Assembly: GCA_036389715.1 (NCBI GenBank)
Contig: DASVWH010000084.1
Location: 1 to 48,457 of the forward strand
Source of the DNA: DASVWH01 sp036389715
GTDB taxonomy: Bacteria > Acidobacteriota > Blastocatellia > Pyrinomonadales > Pyrinomonadaceae
Direction of reading: 5' to 3'
Length of the DNA: 48,457 bases
The position numbers and the translations under genes were made by a program. The notes beneath the pieces were generated by a model. The model saw only the letters and a list, made by a program, of their open reading frames with translations. It had not been told where the DNA came from and made no database searches. Shown here one piece after another: positions 32,628-40,981 of this stretch (the stretch's first letter is position 1; every line of letters starts with the position of its first letter).

Positions 32628-33998
32628 CTACTTTCCTATACAGAATGTCGCAAAGATTTGCGACAGCACGTCCTCCGGCGTCGTTTCGCCCGTAATCTCG
32701 CCCAGAAACCGCAGCGCGTCATAAAGGCCGACCAGCAAAAGCTCCTCGCTCGCGCGTTGTTCGAGCAGCTCCAGCGAGGAGCGAAGCGAGGACCGAGCAC
32801 GCTGCAAAAGGTCGAAATGGCGCGCATCCGTCACCAGAAACCCGGTCTCGGATGTTTCACGTGCCGCGAAAGGCTCCAGTATAGCAGCACGCAGGGCGTC
32901 AAGTCCCGCCCCCGTTTTGGCCGAAATAGTGATGGCTGGAACCGTCAACCGGCCTTTAAGATGCAGCTCAAACGGCTCAAGCAGACCGAGGTCGCTTTTA
33001 TTGAGAGCGACGATATGGCGGCGGCCCGCGACTTCCGTTAAGACCTCTTCATCTTCGGGCGCGAGGGGCTCTGTCCCGTCCAGGACGACGACGACCAGGT
33101 CTGCATCCGCGATGGCGCGGCGGCTGCGCTCGACGCCCAGGTGCTCAATCACGTCGGTCGAAGCGCGGACGCCAGCCGTGTCCGTCAATAACACCGGCAC
33201 GCCGTTGAAACTTAGAGCTTCGCTTAAACTGTCGCGCGTGGTCCCCGGAATAGCTGTCACGATGGCCCTGTCCGAAGCCAGTAAACCGTTGAAAAGACTA
33301 GACTTACCGACATTAGGGCGGCCCGCGAGGGTTACTTTAAGGCCGTCCCGCAGGAGCCGTCCGGCCCTGAAGGTCGCGGCCAATTCTCCGACCCGCTCGA
33401 TCAGCTCGGATAACTTTGCCTTGAGCTGGTCGCGGGCCAGCGCCGGGAGGTCGTCTTCGACAAATTCGAGCGAGGATTCCAGCGGGACGATGATCTCCAG
33501 CAAGGCGTCCTTGAGGGGCGTCAGGCGCGCCGACAGCTCCCCGCCCAACTGGCGCGCGGCCTGGACCAGCGCCTCCTTCGTCTGCGCATTGATGAGGTCG
33601 CGCACGGCCTCCGCCTGGCTCAAGTTCAATCTTCCGTGAGCGAGCGCACGCAGGGTGAATTCACCGGGGCCCGCAAGGCGCGCACCGAGCGAGAGAATCA
33701 GGTCCAGCAACTGCCGCAGGAGCACCGGCGAGCCATGACAGCTCAACTCAAAGACATCTTCGCCGGTGAAAGAATGCGGGGCTTTGAAGTAGGTCAGCAG
33801 GGCGCGGTCTAAGACTTGCGCGGTTGCGGGGTCGCGCAGTTTTTTCAAGCGAACGTGATTCGGGTCAGGCGAGAATTGTTCGTCCCGGACCAATGCGCGG
33901 ATGATCTTCAGCGAGTGCGTTCCGCTCAGACGGATGATGCCGATGCCGCTGCGTCCGGGCGGCGTTGATAAGGCGACGATGGTATCCGTGTCTGACAC
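32628..33998 (-). CDS. mnmE: tRNA modification GTPase MnmE (TrmE)
   Basis: GTPase that forms the wobble-uridine modifying complex with MnmG. I start at GTG 33998 (SDTDTIVALSTPPGRSGIGI), which matches the family's N-terminus and gives 456 residues; a TTG at 34058 would add an unrelated 20 residues. Formyl-THF-binding N-domain signature AAxSTPPGRSGIGIIRLSG; DLINAQTKEALVQAARQLGG in the helical domain; G domain with GRPNVGKSSLFNGLL (G1), DTAG (G3) and ALNKSD (G4). It ends with the catalytic CIGK tail required for the tRNA reaction. A parS-like 11-mer is embedded near its 3' end. Confidence 0.96.
   Translation of the reverse strand: MSDTDTIVALSTPPGRSGIGIIRLSGTHSLKIIRALVRDEQFSPDPNHVRLKKLRDPATAQVLDRALLTYFKAPHSFTGEDVFELSCHGSPVLLRQLLDLILSLGARLAGPGEFTLRALAHGRLNLSQAEAVRDLINAQTKEALVQAARQLGGELSARLTPLKDALLEIIVPLESSLEFVEDDLPALARDQLKAKLSELIERVGELAATFRAGRLLRDGLKVTLAGRPNVGKSSLFNGLLASDRAIVTAIPGTTRDSLSEALSFNGVPVLLTDTAGVRASTDVIEHLGVERSRRAIADADLVVVVLDGTEPLAPEDEEVLTEVAGRRHIVALNKSDLGLLEPFELHLKGRLTVPAITISAKTGAGLDALRAAILEPFAARETSETGFLVTDARHFDLLQRARSSLRSSLELLEQRASEELLLVGLYDALRFLGEITGETTPEDVLSQIFATFCIGK
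32851..32863. promoter_or_regulatory. Third parS-like half site inside mnmE
   Basis: GATGTTTCACGTG, identical to the left member of the pair at 30689. As a full 16-bp parS it would score 12/16. It lies in the coding region of mnmE, 2.1 kb from the pair. parS sites inside genes near the origin are common. Chance occurrence of a 13-mer identical to the other site is unlikely in 48 kb. Confidence 0.5.
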
Positions 33999-34054
33999 TC
34001 TGCAAGGAAAGAACCCGTGAAGCGCGACGGCTCGCGTTCCTGTTGACGAGGGAA

Positions 34055-34519
34055 TCAACGTTCGGAGGAAGTTTTCAAGCCAACCTTCAGGCGGCGCGCG
34101 GAGCCTTCGCCGACAGACTCCGTATGCAGGTCCGCCTCTTGGGCCAGGAAGAGATGAATCACGCGGCGCTCGTTTGAATTCATTGGACCAAAGGTGAAGG
34201 GCGTGCCGGTTGCGCGAACACGCTCGGCGGCATGACGGGCCATCACGCGCAGCTCGGCTTCGCGCGTCGCACGAAAGTCCTCAACGTCGCAGACGATGCG
34301 CTCGCCTCTCGGCAGCTCACGTCCGAAAATCTGATTGAGAAGATGCTCGATTGCTTCGAGCAGCTCGCCGCCCTCATTCAAAAGAAACGAGCTGTCCGCG
34401 CCTTCTATGTTGAGCAGACATCCGGCGTTCGCGTCTCCGAGCGTCGTCCGCAGCTCAAAGCCGATCTGGGTGAAAAGGGCGTCGAGGAATTCCTGCGCTT
34501 GAGAACACATCTGGTTCAT
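34055..34519 (-). CDS. khpB: RNA-binding protein KhpB/Jag (KH and R3H domains)
   Basis: 154 residues. The first half is a divergent KH-like domain (AQEFLDALFTQIGFEL; NEGGELLEAIEHLLNQIFGRELPRGERIVCDV, in parts). The second half is the R3H domain (RATREAELRVMARHAAERVRATGTPFTFGPMNSNERRVIHLFL, in parts), with the R-x-x-H spacing NERRVIHLF typical of Jag proteins. Members bind many small RNAs and mRNAs in Firmicutes and often sit directly downstream of yidC, as here. The N-terminal Jag_N domain seen in longer members is missing. Confidence 0.9.
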   Translation of the reverse strand: MNQMCSQAQEFLDALFTQIGFELRTTLGDANAGCLLNIEGADSSFLLNEGGELLEAIEHLLNQIFGRELPRGERIVCDVEDFRATREAELRVMARHAAERVRATGTPFTFGPMNSNERRVIHLFLAQEADLHTESVGEGSARRLKVGLKTSSER

Positions 34520-34573
34520 AGTTGACCGATCATCTGCAACAAGGGCAGAGCAGTGGACTCTTGGTTGACGGCC

Positions 34574-36469
34574 TTAGGCCTGCGAGACGCGCGGCGTGTT
34601 CAGTTTCTTAGTCGGGCGCGCCTCGTCTTTCTTACCCGCTGGCGGCTGCTCATCATCTTCCGTCTTGGTCAGACGATTGATGAGGAACTGTTGACTGAAT
34701 CCGACGATGTTGCCGACGAGCCAGTAGACCAGCAGTCCGGCCGGCGCGCTCCAGAGCATCCAGAGCATCAAGAGCGGCATTCCGATGGCCATCATCTTGC
34801 GCTGTAAAGGATCGGCCGAAGGCGCGGGCGTAATCAACTGGAGGACCATCATCGAGCCGGCCATCAGCAGCGGCAGGATGTGAATGGCAGTCGGCTCGGC
34901 GGCCGACAAATCCGGTATCCAGAGAAACGATGCCTGGCGGAAATCAATCGAGATGGTGATGGCACGATAGAGGGCAAAGAGAAACGGCATCTGAATCAAC
35001 AGCGGCAGGCAGCCGCCGAGCGGATTGCCTTCCTTCATCAGCCGCATTTGCTCCATCTGCAAATCCTTGAGCCGCGGGTCCGTCTTCTTCATCGCCTTGA
35101 TCTTCTCTTGCAGCTCTTTCATCCGGGGTGCGAGCTTTTGCGCCTTCTTCATGGCTTTGGACGAGCGCCACTTGAGCGGAAAGAAGAGCGAGTAGATAAC
35201 AATCGTGAAGAGAATAATGGCGACGCCGTAGCTGCCCGTGAGCGCGCTCAAGTGCTTGATGGACCAGAGAATCGGCATCGCCAGGGGCCTTGAAAGCGTT
35301 GCCAGGAAACCGTAGTCAATGATGCCTTCGAGGTCCACCGCGCGCCCGACGGCCTTGCTCACGTAGCCGCTCGCATCGTCAAGCAAATAATGGTCTTTCG
35401 GGCCGACGTAGAGGTGTGTCGGGGAGCCGTCCGTGGGAATCGGCATCAGTCCCGTAATCAGATACCTGGCTTCCTTTGCGCCCTGAGCATTTCCGGCAAT
35501 CGGATGCTCGTATTTCGTCGTGCGATATTCGAGAGTCCCGTTGGTCTTCGCGGGCGGCACTGCGACCATCACGAAGTAGGTATCACCGATGCCGACCCAA
35601 TCCACAGGGCCACTGACGACCTCTCTGTCCGGGCTCTCTTTGTTCTCGTTGATCGCCCTCGCATAGTGCCTGGCAACCTTATCGCCGACGTTGGCGACGC
35701 CCTCCGGGGCGACGGAATAGAAAGTGTATTGCGAAATACCCTGGTCGCCGATGCTCGGCCCGATGAGGAGCCTGGCAGGGGAAAGCTGCCGGTCGCCGCG
35801 CTTGAGATTAACTTTGATGTCGGCGCTGTATTGATCGGCATAGAAGGTCAAGGTCTTGCGCGCGTCCAGACCCGTCGCTTCATCGCGTAAGACGAACTCT
35901 ACGTCCCGCGACTGGCCCGCCTCAAGGTTAATGGCCAGTTCGCCCTCGCCGCCCTCGCCCGTGATCGAATAGTTCCTCGTGTTAAGCAGGGTGTTGAGCG
36001 CCGGGTCTTCCGTTTCAAGACGCAAGGGCGCTTCGCCCCTGTTCAACCCTTCGGGCGAGATTAGCTGGAGCGGCTGCGGGTTGTTCCTGGTGCTCGCAAC
36101 CGAATAGAGTTTGTGCTCGGCGTCCTTCCGATCATCGAGATTCTTCTTCTTCTTGATTATCCAGCTCGTCGCAACCGCACCATGACTATCGAGCTTCACG
36201 TCGTAGAGAGGAGTCGAGATCGAAACGATGCGTTGCGGGGTCGTATCTGGAGTGGAAGCGACCGGCGTGGCCTCGGCAGGCTGTGCTGCCTGCGGCGAGG
36301 TCTGCGGGGAAGCCGCCGTCTGGCCCGCATTCTGCGGCGTGGCAGAAATATTGGCATTGGCATTGGCATTGCTCGTCGGCGGCGGAGGCTTGACGGGGAA
36401 CAGTAAGCTCCACCCGAAGAGTATCGCCGCGGAAAGGGCAATGGCCAGAACGAAACGCTGTTTATCCAT
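34574..36469 (-). CDS. yidC: Membrane protein insertase YidC
   Basis: Inserts and folds inner-membrane proteins with or without SecYEG. 631 residues. It has an N-terminal membrane anchor (FVLAIALSAAILFGWSLLFPV) and a long disordered Asn/Ala/Gln/Pro linker to about 75. The large periplasmic P1 domain (about 80-370) marks the Gram-negative type. The conserved insertase core has transmembrane segments TGSYGVAIILFTIVIYSLFFPL (in parts), CLPLLIQMPFLFALYRAI and LLMLWMLWSAPAGLLVYWLVGNIVG (in parts), preceded by the charged cytoplasmic helix KWRSSKAMKKAQKLAPRMKE. A Lys/Glu-rich tail follows. Neighbours yidD upstream and khpB downstream fit. Confidence 0.97.
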   Translation of the reverse strand: MDKQRFVLAIALSAAILFGWSLLFPVKPPPPTSNANANANISATPQNAGQTAASPQTSPQAAQPAEATPVASTPDTTPQRIVSISTPLYDVKLDSHGAVATSWIIKKKKNLDDRKDAEHKLYSVASTRNNPQPLQLISPEGLNRGEAPLRLETEDPALNTLLNTRNYSITGEGGEGELAINLEAGQSRDVEFVLRDEATGLDARKTLTFYADQYSADIKVNLKRGDRQLSPARLLIGPSIGDQGISQYTFYSVAPEGVANVGDKVARHYARAINENKESPDREVVSGPVDWVGIGDTYFVMVAVPPAKTNGTLEYRTTKYEHPIAGNAQGAKEARYLITGLMPIPTDGSPTHLYVGPKDHYLLDDASGYVSKAVGRAVDLEGIIDYGFLATLSRPLAMPILWSIKHLSALTGSYGVAIILFTIVIYSLFFPLKWRSSKAMKKAQKLAPRMKELQEKIKAMKKTDPRLKDLQMEQMRLMKEGNPLGGCLPLLIQMPFLFALYRAITISIDFRQASFLWIPDLSAAEPTAIHILPLLMAGSMMVLQLITPAPSADPLQRKMMAIGMPLLMLWMLWSAPAGLLVYWLVGNIVGFSQQFLINRLTKTEDDEQPPAGKKDEARPTKKLNTPRVSQA

Positions 36470-36547
36470 TAGAGTTAGATTGATGAATGCAAATTCAAGT
36501 AAGCAGATTCAAACGGGCGGCGGTTTGGTTCAAGCCGACCGCCATTT

Positions 36548-36757
36548 TCACTTGACGGGGTCGTAGCCGCCTGGATGAAACGGGTGGCAGCGCAGCAGGC
36601 GTCGGACGCTCATCCAACAGCCACGCAGAGCGCCATATCGTTCAATCGCCTCACGCGCATAGACCGAGCAGGTTGGAACGAAGCGGCAAGAGGGAGGAAG
36701 CAGAGGCGAGATGGCTGCCTTGTAAAACTTTAATAGCCAGACAAGAAGAGTTCTCAT
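36548..36757 (-). CDS. yidD: Membrane protein insertion efficiency factor YidD
   Basis: 69 residues. All family landmarks are present: LLKFYKAAISPLLPPSCRFVPTCSVYAREAIERYG (in parts) with its Cys pair, RRLLRCHPFHPGGYDPV at the end. It lies between rnpA and yidC as usual. Peripheral inner-membrane protein that helps YidC-dependent insertion; its exact role is not settled. Confidence 0.96.
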   Translation of the reverse strand: MRTLLVWLLKFYKAAISPLLPPSCRFVPTCSVYAREAIERYGALRGCWMSVRRLLRCHPFHPGGYDPVK

Positions 36758-36767
36758 TGCCCACTAT

Positions 36768-37145
36768 TCAACTTTCACCGACTTGCTGCGGTTCATGGCT
36801 CGCCACGCGAGCGACGATCCTTTGAAACTCCTCAAGCGGCTCGGCCACTTTGACGCGCAAGAGGGAGCGCCTGGCGTTGAGCACCCAATCGTACTTCACC
36901 CCGGTCGCGTCTAAAGAGGCGCGGCTCAAACGAAACGTCTCGCGCAGCAGGCGCTTGGAACGATTGCGCTCGACCGCGTTGCCGATGGCCTTGCGAGAAG
37001 CCGTGATGCCGAATCTATGATGCGGCAAACCGTTGGGAAGGACGAAGGCCGAGACGAAAGCGCCGTCGTAACGTCTCCCGCGGGCATAAACCTGGCGAAA
37101 CTCTCCTGAAGAGCGTAGATGTATCTCTTTGGACAAACCCCTCAC
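36768..37145 (-). CDS. rnpA: Ribonuclease P protein component
   Basis: Protein cofactor of RNase P, which removes 5' leaders from tRNAs. 125 residues from GTG 37145. The N-terminal part (LRSSGEFRQVYARGRRYDG) and the RNR motif AIGNAVERNRSKRLLRETFR are diagnostic. The RNR helix contacts the P RNA. It follows rpmH after 5 bp and precedes yidD by 10 bp: the classic rpmH-rnpA-yidD-yidC order. Confidence 0.95.
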   Translation of the reverse strand: MRGLSKEIHLRSSGEFRQVYARGRRYDGAFVSAFVLPNGLPHHRFGITASRKAIGNAVERNRSKRLLRETFRLSRASLDATGVKYDWVLNARRSLLRVKVAEPLEEFQRIVARVASHEPQQVGES

Positions 37146-37150
37146 ACGCT

Positions 37151-37297
37151 TCAGTAATGCGACGGCGTCAAACGCTTACGGCCCTTGGCACGGCGTCTTT
37201 TGAGCACCAGGCGGCCGTTCTTGGTCGCCATCCGGGCGCGAAAGCCGTGTGTCTTGGCACGGCGGCGATTATTAGGTTGAAAGGTACGCTTGGACAT
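37151..37297 (-). CDS. rpmH: Large ribosomal subunit protein bL34
   Basis: 48 residues, read directly from the sequence: MSKRTFQPNNRRRAKTHGFR and then a strongly basic tail ending RLTPSHY. The bL34 signature (KRTFQPNNRRRAKTHGFRAR, in one family-wide block) is intact. ATG 37297 with TGGAG 11 nt upstream. It starts the leftward operon from the origin and is coupled closely to rnpA. Confidence 0.97.
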   Translation of the reverse strand: MSKRTFQPNNRRRAKTHGFRARMATKNGRLVLKRRRAKGRKRLTPSHY

Positions 37298-37330
37298 AGT
37301 CAGTTATTCTCCACTTAAACGAAAAGTGTA

Positions 37331-37359
37331 AGACTAACTGCGAGAGCCCATTCTGTCAA
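37331..37359 (-). promoter_or_regulatory. Candidate promoter of the rpmH-rnpA operon
   Basis: On the minus strand a perfect -35 TTGACA (37359-37354), a 17-bp spacer and a weak -10 TAGTCT (37336-37331), about 34 bp before the rpmH start. The -10 fits at only 3/6. Confidence 0.4.
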
Positions 37360-37637
37360 GAAAAGGCGCGTGCAAATCTGCACTTCCCGGCGCGGTCCGA
37401 GTCGAAAACGGCCCGGCGGCGGCCCGCTGCCGGAAAAATGCGGCCTCCCGAAAGTGTATCATTACCGTCCTCAAAGCCTGCCCTCCAAATAAATATCGCC
37501 GCAAACGGGCGCTATTTTCCGGGGCCTAAAAAAAAATTCGCCAGCCTGTGGATTTCTCTTGCTTCTGATCTGGCATTATGCTAGTCTCCGGCCCGTTTCA
37601 GAGCAGTAAAAGGCTCGTAAGTGCTTGAAAATGCGAT

Positions 37638-37757
37638 ACTTAAAGCGTTACTTTAAGTGATGAAAGTTTTCCACAAGCCTGTGGAAAAACCTGTGGAAAA
37701 CTTTCCTCCGTGGGGTCTCAAAAAAGACCAACAATTGCATTTACAACATCTTCCACA
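37638..37757. promoter_or_regulatory. Upstream DnaA-box cluster (part of a bipartite origin or dnaA autoregulation)
   Basis: The 570-bp rpmH-dnaA gap holds boxes TTTTCCACA at 37667-37675 and the inverted TGTGGAAAA at 37680-37688 and 37692-37700, plus a weaker TCTTCCACA at 37749-37757. Just upstream is a hairpin, ACTTAAAG (37638-37645) with CTTTAAGT (37651-37658). The two inverted boxes are 12 bp apart. This would let DnaA bind upstream of its own gene. Between 37360 and 37637 I see an A-run at 37528-37536 but no gene or RNA. Confidence 0.75.
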
Positions 37758-37867
37758 GGATTACTCAAAGAAGAGCTTGAGAAATGGTAAGGGAGCCCCT
37801 TGTACTGTTTTACAACACCGCATTCTGGTCGAGAAAATCGTCAGGATGAGACTGGACAGGTAAGATT

Positions 37868-39334
37868 ATGAGCACAGTAATCGAGAACAGACTCTGGAGC
37901 AATATTCTGCACGCGATTGAAAAGCGGCTCAATCGCCAGAGTTTCGAGACGTGGTTTCGGCCCATCCGCTTCGACGGGTGCGACGACACAGAGCAGGTCT
38001 TGCATTTACGTGCTCCGAACCAGGTGGTCAAAGATTGGGTCAGTTCCAACTATTCCGAGGTGCTCGACCAGTCCTTAGAGGAGCTGAATCTTGCCGAATA
38101 TCATGTGGACTGGATGGTGGAAGAAGATCAGGTCAATTCCTCTCAAGCAGTAACGGCGGAAAAAGAGGGGCCGGACGAAACGCAGTATCTGCCCGAAACT
38201 ACCAACGGCAACGGTAAAGCCAAGTCTTCGAGTCTCTTTACGCTGCTCGAAGCGGCCGAATCCGACGGTTTGACGCCGGGCGCGACCACCTTCGTGGACA
38301 TCGAGCCCATCGAGTTATCCTTAAATCCCAAATACACCTTTCAGACCTTCGTCGTCGGCTCCTGCAATCAATTTGCGCACGCGGCCTCGCAGGCCATCGC
38401 CGAAGCTCCGGGCAAGACTTACAATCCTTTATATATATACGGCGGCGTCGGGTTGGGTAAAACGCACCTGATGCACGCGGCCGGTCATGAGATCAAGATT
38501 CGGAATCGTCACCTGCGTCTCTCCTATATTTCGGCCGAAAAGTTCATGAACGAGCTGATTAACGCCATCCGCTACGACAAGGCGCAGACCTTCAGGGAGA
38601 AATACCGCTCGATAGACGTGATGCTGATGGACGACATCCAGTTCATGGCGGGCAAGGAACGGACGCAGGAGGAGTTTTTTCACACCTTTAACGCGCTCTA
38701 CGACGGCCAGAAGCAGATTGTGATTTCGTCCGACTGCCCGCCGAGGGAGATTCCGACGCTCGAAGAGCGGCTGCACTCGCGTTTCGAGTGGGGGCTGATC
38801 GCGGACATGGAGCCGCCCGACCTTGAGACCAAGGTGGCCATCCTCAAACGCAAGGCGGACCTCGACGGCGTCGCGCTGCCGGACGACGTGGCCTTCTTTA
38901 TAGCCAGTAAGGTCAAGAGCAACATCCGCGAGCTGGAAGGCTCGCTCGTGCGCCTGGTCGCCATCTCGTCGCTGCGCGGCGTGCCCATCTCGAAGATGCT
39001 GGCGCAGGACGCGATTCGCAATATAGCCGAGGACGACCGGCCCGCCGGAGTCACCATCGGGCAGATTCAGCAGGCCGTGGCGGCGCATTACCGCCTGCGC
39101 GTGGACGAACTCAACTCCAAGAACAATTCGCGCCAGATTGCCGTCCCCAGGCAGGTCGCCATGTACCTCTGCAAGCGGCTGACCAAGCATAGCTTCCCGG
39201 AGATCGGCAGGGAGTTCGGCGGCAAGCACCACACGACCGTCATTCACTCCGTCGAGAAGATTGAAGCCCTGGTTTTGAAGGATCAGAATTTCCACAGGGT
39301 CGTCAGCGACCTTATGGATAATCTTTGCAAGTAG
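37868..39334 (+). CDS. dnaA: Chromosomal replication initiator protein DnaA
   Basis: AAA+ initiator that binds DnaA boxes and melts the origin. 488 residues. Domain I (about 1-85: LWSNILHAIEKRLNRQSFETWF) is followed by a variable acidic linker (about 86-150). Domain III has Walker A GGVGLGKT at 192-199, Walker B LMDDIQF with Asp255/Asp256 and the sensor regions. Domain IV binds DNA (VPRQVAMYLCKRLTKHSFPEIG, in parts; GGKHHTTVIHSVEKIE, the DnaA signature). ATG 37868 follows AGGTAAGATT. DnaA boxes lie on both sides of the gene, so autoregulation is likely. Confidence 0.98.
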   Translation: MSTVIENRLWSNILHAIEKRLNRQSFETWFRPIRFDGCDDTEQVLHLRAPNQVVKDWVSSNYSEVLDQSLEELNLAEYHVDWMVEEDQVNSSQAVTAEKEGPDETQYLPETTNGNGKAKSSSLFTLLEAAESDGLTPGATTFVDIEPIELSLNPKYTFQTFVVGSCNQFAHAASQAIAEAPGKTYNPLYIYGGVGLGKTHLMHAAGHEIKIRNRHLRLSYISAEKFMNELINAIRYDKAQTFREKYRSIDVMLMDDIQFMAGKERTQEEFFHTFNALYDGQKQIVISSDCPPREIPTLEERLHSRFEWGLIADMEPPDLETKVAILKRKADLDGVALPDDVAFFIASKVKSNIRELEGSLVRLVAISSLRGVPISKMLAQDAIRNIAEDDRPAGVTIGQIQQAVAAHYRLRVDELNSKNNSRQIAVPRQVAMYLCKRLTKHSFPEIGREFGGKHHTTVIHSVEKIEALVLKDQNFHRVVSDLMDNLCK

Positions 39335-39358
39335 TTAGCTCACTTTTCACGTTAAAAG

Positions 39359-39620
39359 TTTTCCACAGGCTGTTTTTAGTCAACCCTTTTGTTTATAACA
39401 TTTAACTCGGAGTTTTCCACATTTCCACAGGGTAGGTCGAAAGTCTGCCTGTGGAAATGTGGAAAACTTTAAATCAAGCAAAGTTATCCACAGAAAGCAA
39501 AAGATTTCCACAACGATTTCCACAACCCCTGTGGAAAATAAAACCTTTAGTGACAACAATAAAGTGACTTTTCCACATTTCCACAGGCCCTACTACTACT
39601 ACTAGATATATATACAGGTT
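39359..39620. other. oriC: Replication origin oriC (DnaA-box cluster between dnaA and dnaN)
   Basis: I count 11 DnaA-box-like 9-mers. Forward orientation starts: 39359, 39413, 39421, 39484 (TTATCCACA, perfect), 39504, 39516, 39569, 39577. Inverted starts: 39450, 39458, 39530. Three of the pairs share one base and form the same 17-bp double box, TTTTCCACATTTCCACA at 39413 and 39569 and its complement at 39450. The last pair is followed by a GC spacer, CTA repeats and the AT-rich stretch 39601-39650, the likely unwinding region. The 381-bp gap holds no gene. Confidence 0.92.
39590..39604 (+). promoter_or_regulatory. DnaA-trio element (five CTA triplets) at the unwinding site
   Basis: Five CTA triplets directly follow double box 39569-39585 and a 4-nt GC spacer (GGCC). 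Read on the complementary strand they are 3'-GAT-5' repeats, the DnaA-trio sequence that guides DnaA onto single-stranded DNA in the basal origin unwinding system described in Bacillus subtilis. ATATATATA follows. Confidence 0.8.
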
Positions 39621-39715
39621 GTTTAATTAGTATAAGTAGTAAAAGGCATCGCTCGCGCCGGAGCGGCCAGGTAGGGTGTAGAATACGGCTATTATCACAT
39701 CAGAGGAGTTTATAA

Positions 39716-40837
39716 ATGGAATTCAGTATCAGCAAGAACGCTCTGCAAAAAGAGCTCGGCTTCGTCCAGGGAATCGTCGAGAAGAAGAACACCATCCCCG
39801 CGCTCTCGAACATCCTGATCGAATCGGTCGGGGAGAGCACCATCCGCCTGATCGGGACGGACCTGGATGTCACCATCCGCTGCGAGACCGAGGCCGAGAG
39901 CATCAAGGTTCCCGGCTCGATCTGTGTCCAGGCGCGCAAGCTCTTCGACATCTCGCGCCTGCTGCCCGACGCGACCGTTAATTTCCAGAAGGAAGAGAAC
40001 GACTGGGTGACAGTCAGGTGTCAGAATTTCCGCTCGAAGATAGCGGGCCTGCCGCGCGACAATTTCCCGGAAGTCCCGAGCAGCAAATCCGCGCCGATGA
40101 AATTCCCGGCCGAGGTCTTCAAATCCTTCATTGACCGGACGATTTTCGCCATCACGCAGGAAGAGTCGCGCTACACGCTTTCGGGCGCGAAATTCATCAT
40201 TGATAAATCGGGCGCAAAGATGGTCACAACGGACGGACACCGCCTGGCCTATATCGCACGTCAGGATTTGGGTAAAAACGCGTCTCACGAGGCGCTGGAC
40301 GCCCTCATACCCCGTAAGACGCTGGCGGAGCTGACCAAATTGACGACTTCCTACGAAGGCGAGATCAGTCTCGGGGCCGACGAGAACCACATCTACTTCG
40401 AGATCGGCCCGCGCCTGCTCATCTCCAGGAAACTTTCCGGCCAGTTCCCGAACTACGAGATGGTGATGCCCAAGGGCAACGATAAATCCGTCAGCTTCGA
40501 CAGCGCGCAGCTTAACCAGGCCATCCGCCGCGTCGCGCTGATGGCCGACGACCGCTCACACGCCATCCGCTTTCATCTGGTCCCGAACGAGCTGCAAATC
40601 AGCTCGCAGAATGCCGAAGAGGGCGAGGCCCGCGAGACGGTGGCCACGGATTACAGCGGCGCGGAAACCGAGATCGGCTTCAACGCACAGTATCTTCAGG
40701 ATTTCCTCAACGTCGTCGGAGAAGGGCAGGTCGCCTTCGAGTTCAAGGACGGAACTTCGCAGGCTCAACTGAGCCCCGCGGCTGCGACCGACGCCGGTTA
40801 CGAGTACAAATACGTCGTCATGCCGATGCGAATCTGA
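39716..40837 (+). CDS. dnaN: DNA polymerase III beta subunit (sliding clamp)
   Basis: Ring-shaped processivity clamp. 373 residues in three similar domains (MEFSISKNALQKELGFVQGIVEKKNTIPALSNILIE, in parts; the second domain starting about 130, FKSFIDRTIFAITQEESRYTLSGAKFI, in parts; the third from about 255, FDSAQLNQAIRRVALMAD), ending with YEYKYVVMPMRI (YVVMPMRI is the standard clamp C-terminus). GAGGAG sits 9 nt before ATG. Followed by a strong terminator. Confidence 0.98.
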   Translation: MEFSISKNALQKELGFVQGIVEKKNTIPALSNILIESVGESTIRLIGTDLDVTIRCETEAESIKVPGSICVQARKLFDISRLLPDATVNFQKEENDWVTVRCQNFRSKIAGLPRDNFPEVPSSKSAPMKFPAEVFKSFIDRTIFAITQEESRYTLSGAKFIIDKSGAKMVTTDGHRLAYIARQDLGKNASHEALDALIPRKTLAELTKLTTSYEGEISLGADENHIYFEIGPRLLISRKLSGQFPNYEMVMPKGNDKSVSFDSAQLNQAIRRVALMADDRSHAIRFHLVPNELQISSQNAEEGEARETVATDYSGAETEIGFNAQYLQDFLNVVGEGQVAFEFKDGTSQAQLSPAAATDAGYEYKYVVMPMRI

Positions 40838-40873
40838 GCCAGCATCGTCTTCAGAGAATCAACCGGGCCGGGA

Positions 40874-40920
40874 AAACGTCCCCGCTTCCCAGGAAGCGGG
40901 GACGTTTCTTTTTCTTTTCC
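40874..40920 (+). terminator. Rho-independent terminator of dnaN
   Basis: A perfect 16-bp stem (AAACGTCCCCGCTTCC at 40874-40889 with 40892-40907), a very tight loop and CTTTTTCTTTT after it. It lies 37 bp after the dnaN stop and would separate dnaN from recF. Confidence 0.9.
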
Positions 40921-40981
40921 GGCGGCGGAATTCGCCGGTTATCCCGGGACGTAAAATGATGCTGTATGTTAAAATTACTCC

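Noticed and set aside
37657..37863. 68-codon open frame upstream of dnaA
   Set aside because: It runs through the DnaA boxes, has no ribosome site and no family resemblance.
39340..39362. Possible parS in the dnaA-dnaN gap (TTTTCACGTTAAAA)
   Set aside because: Only about 11 of 16 positions match and the CACGTG centre is broken.
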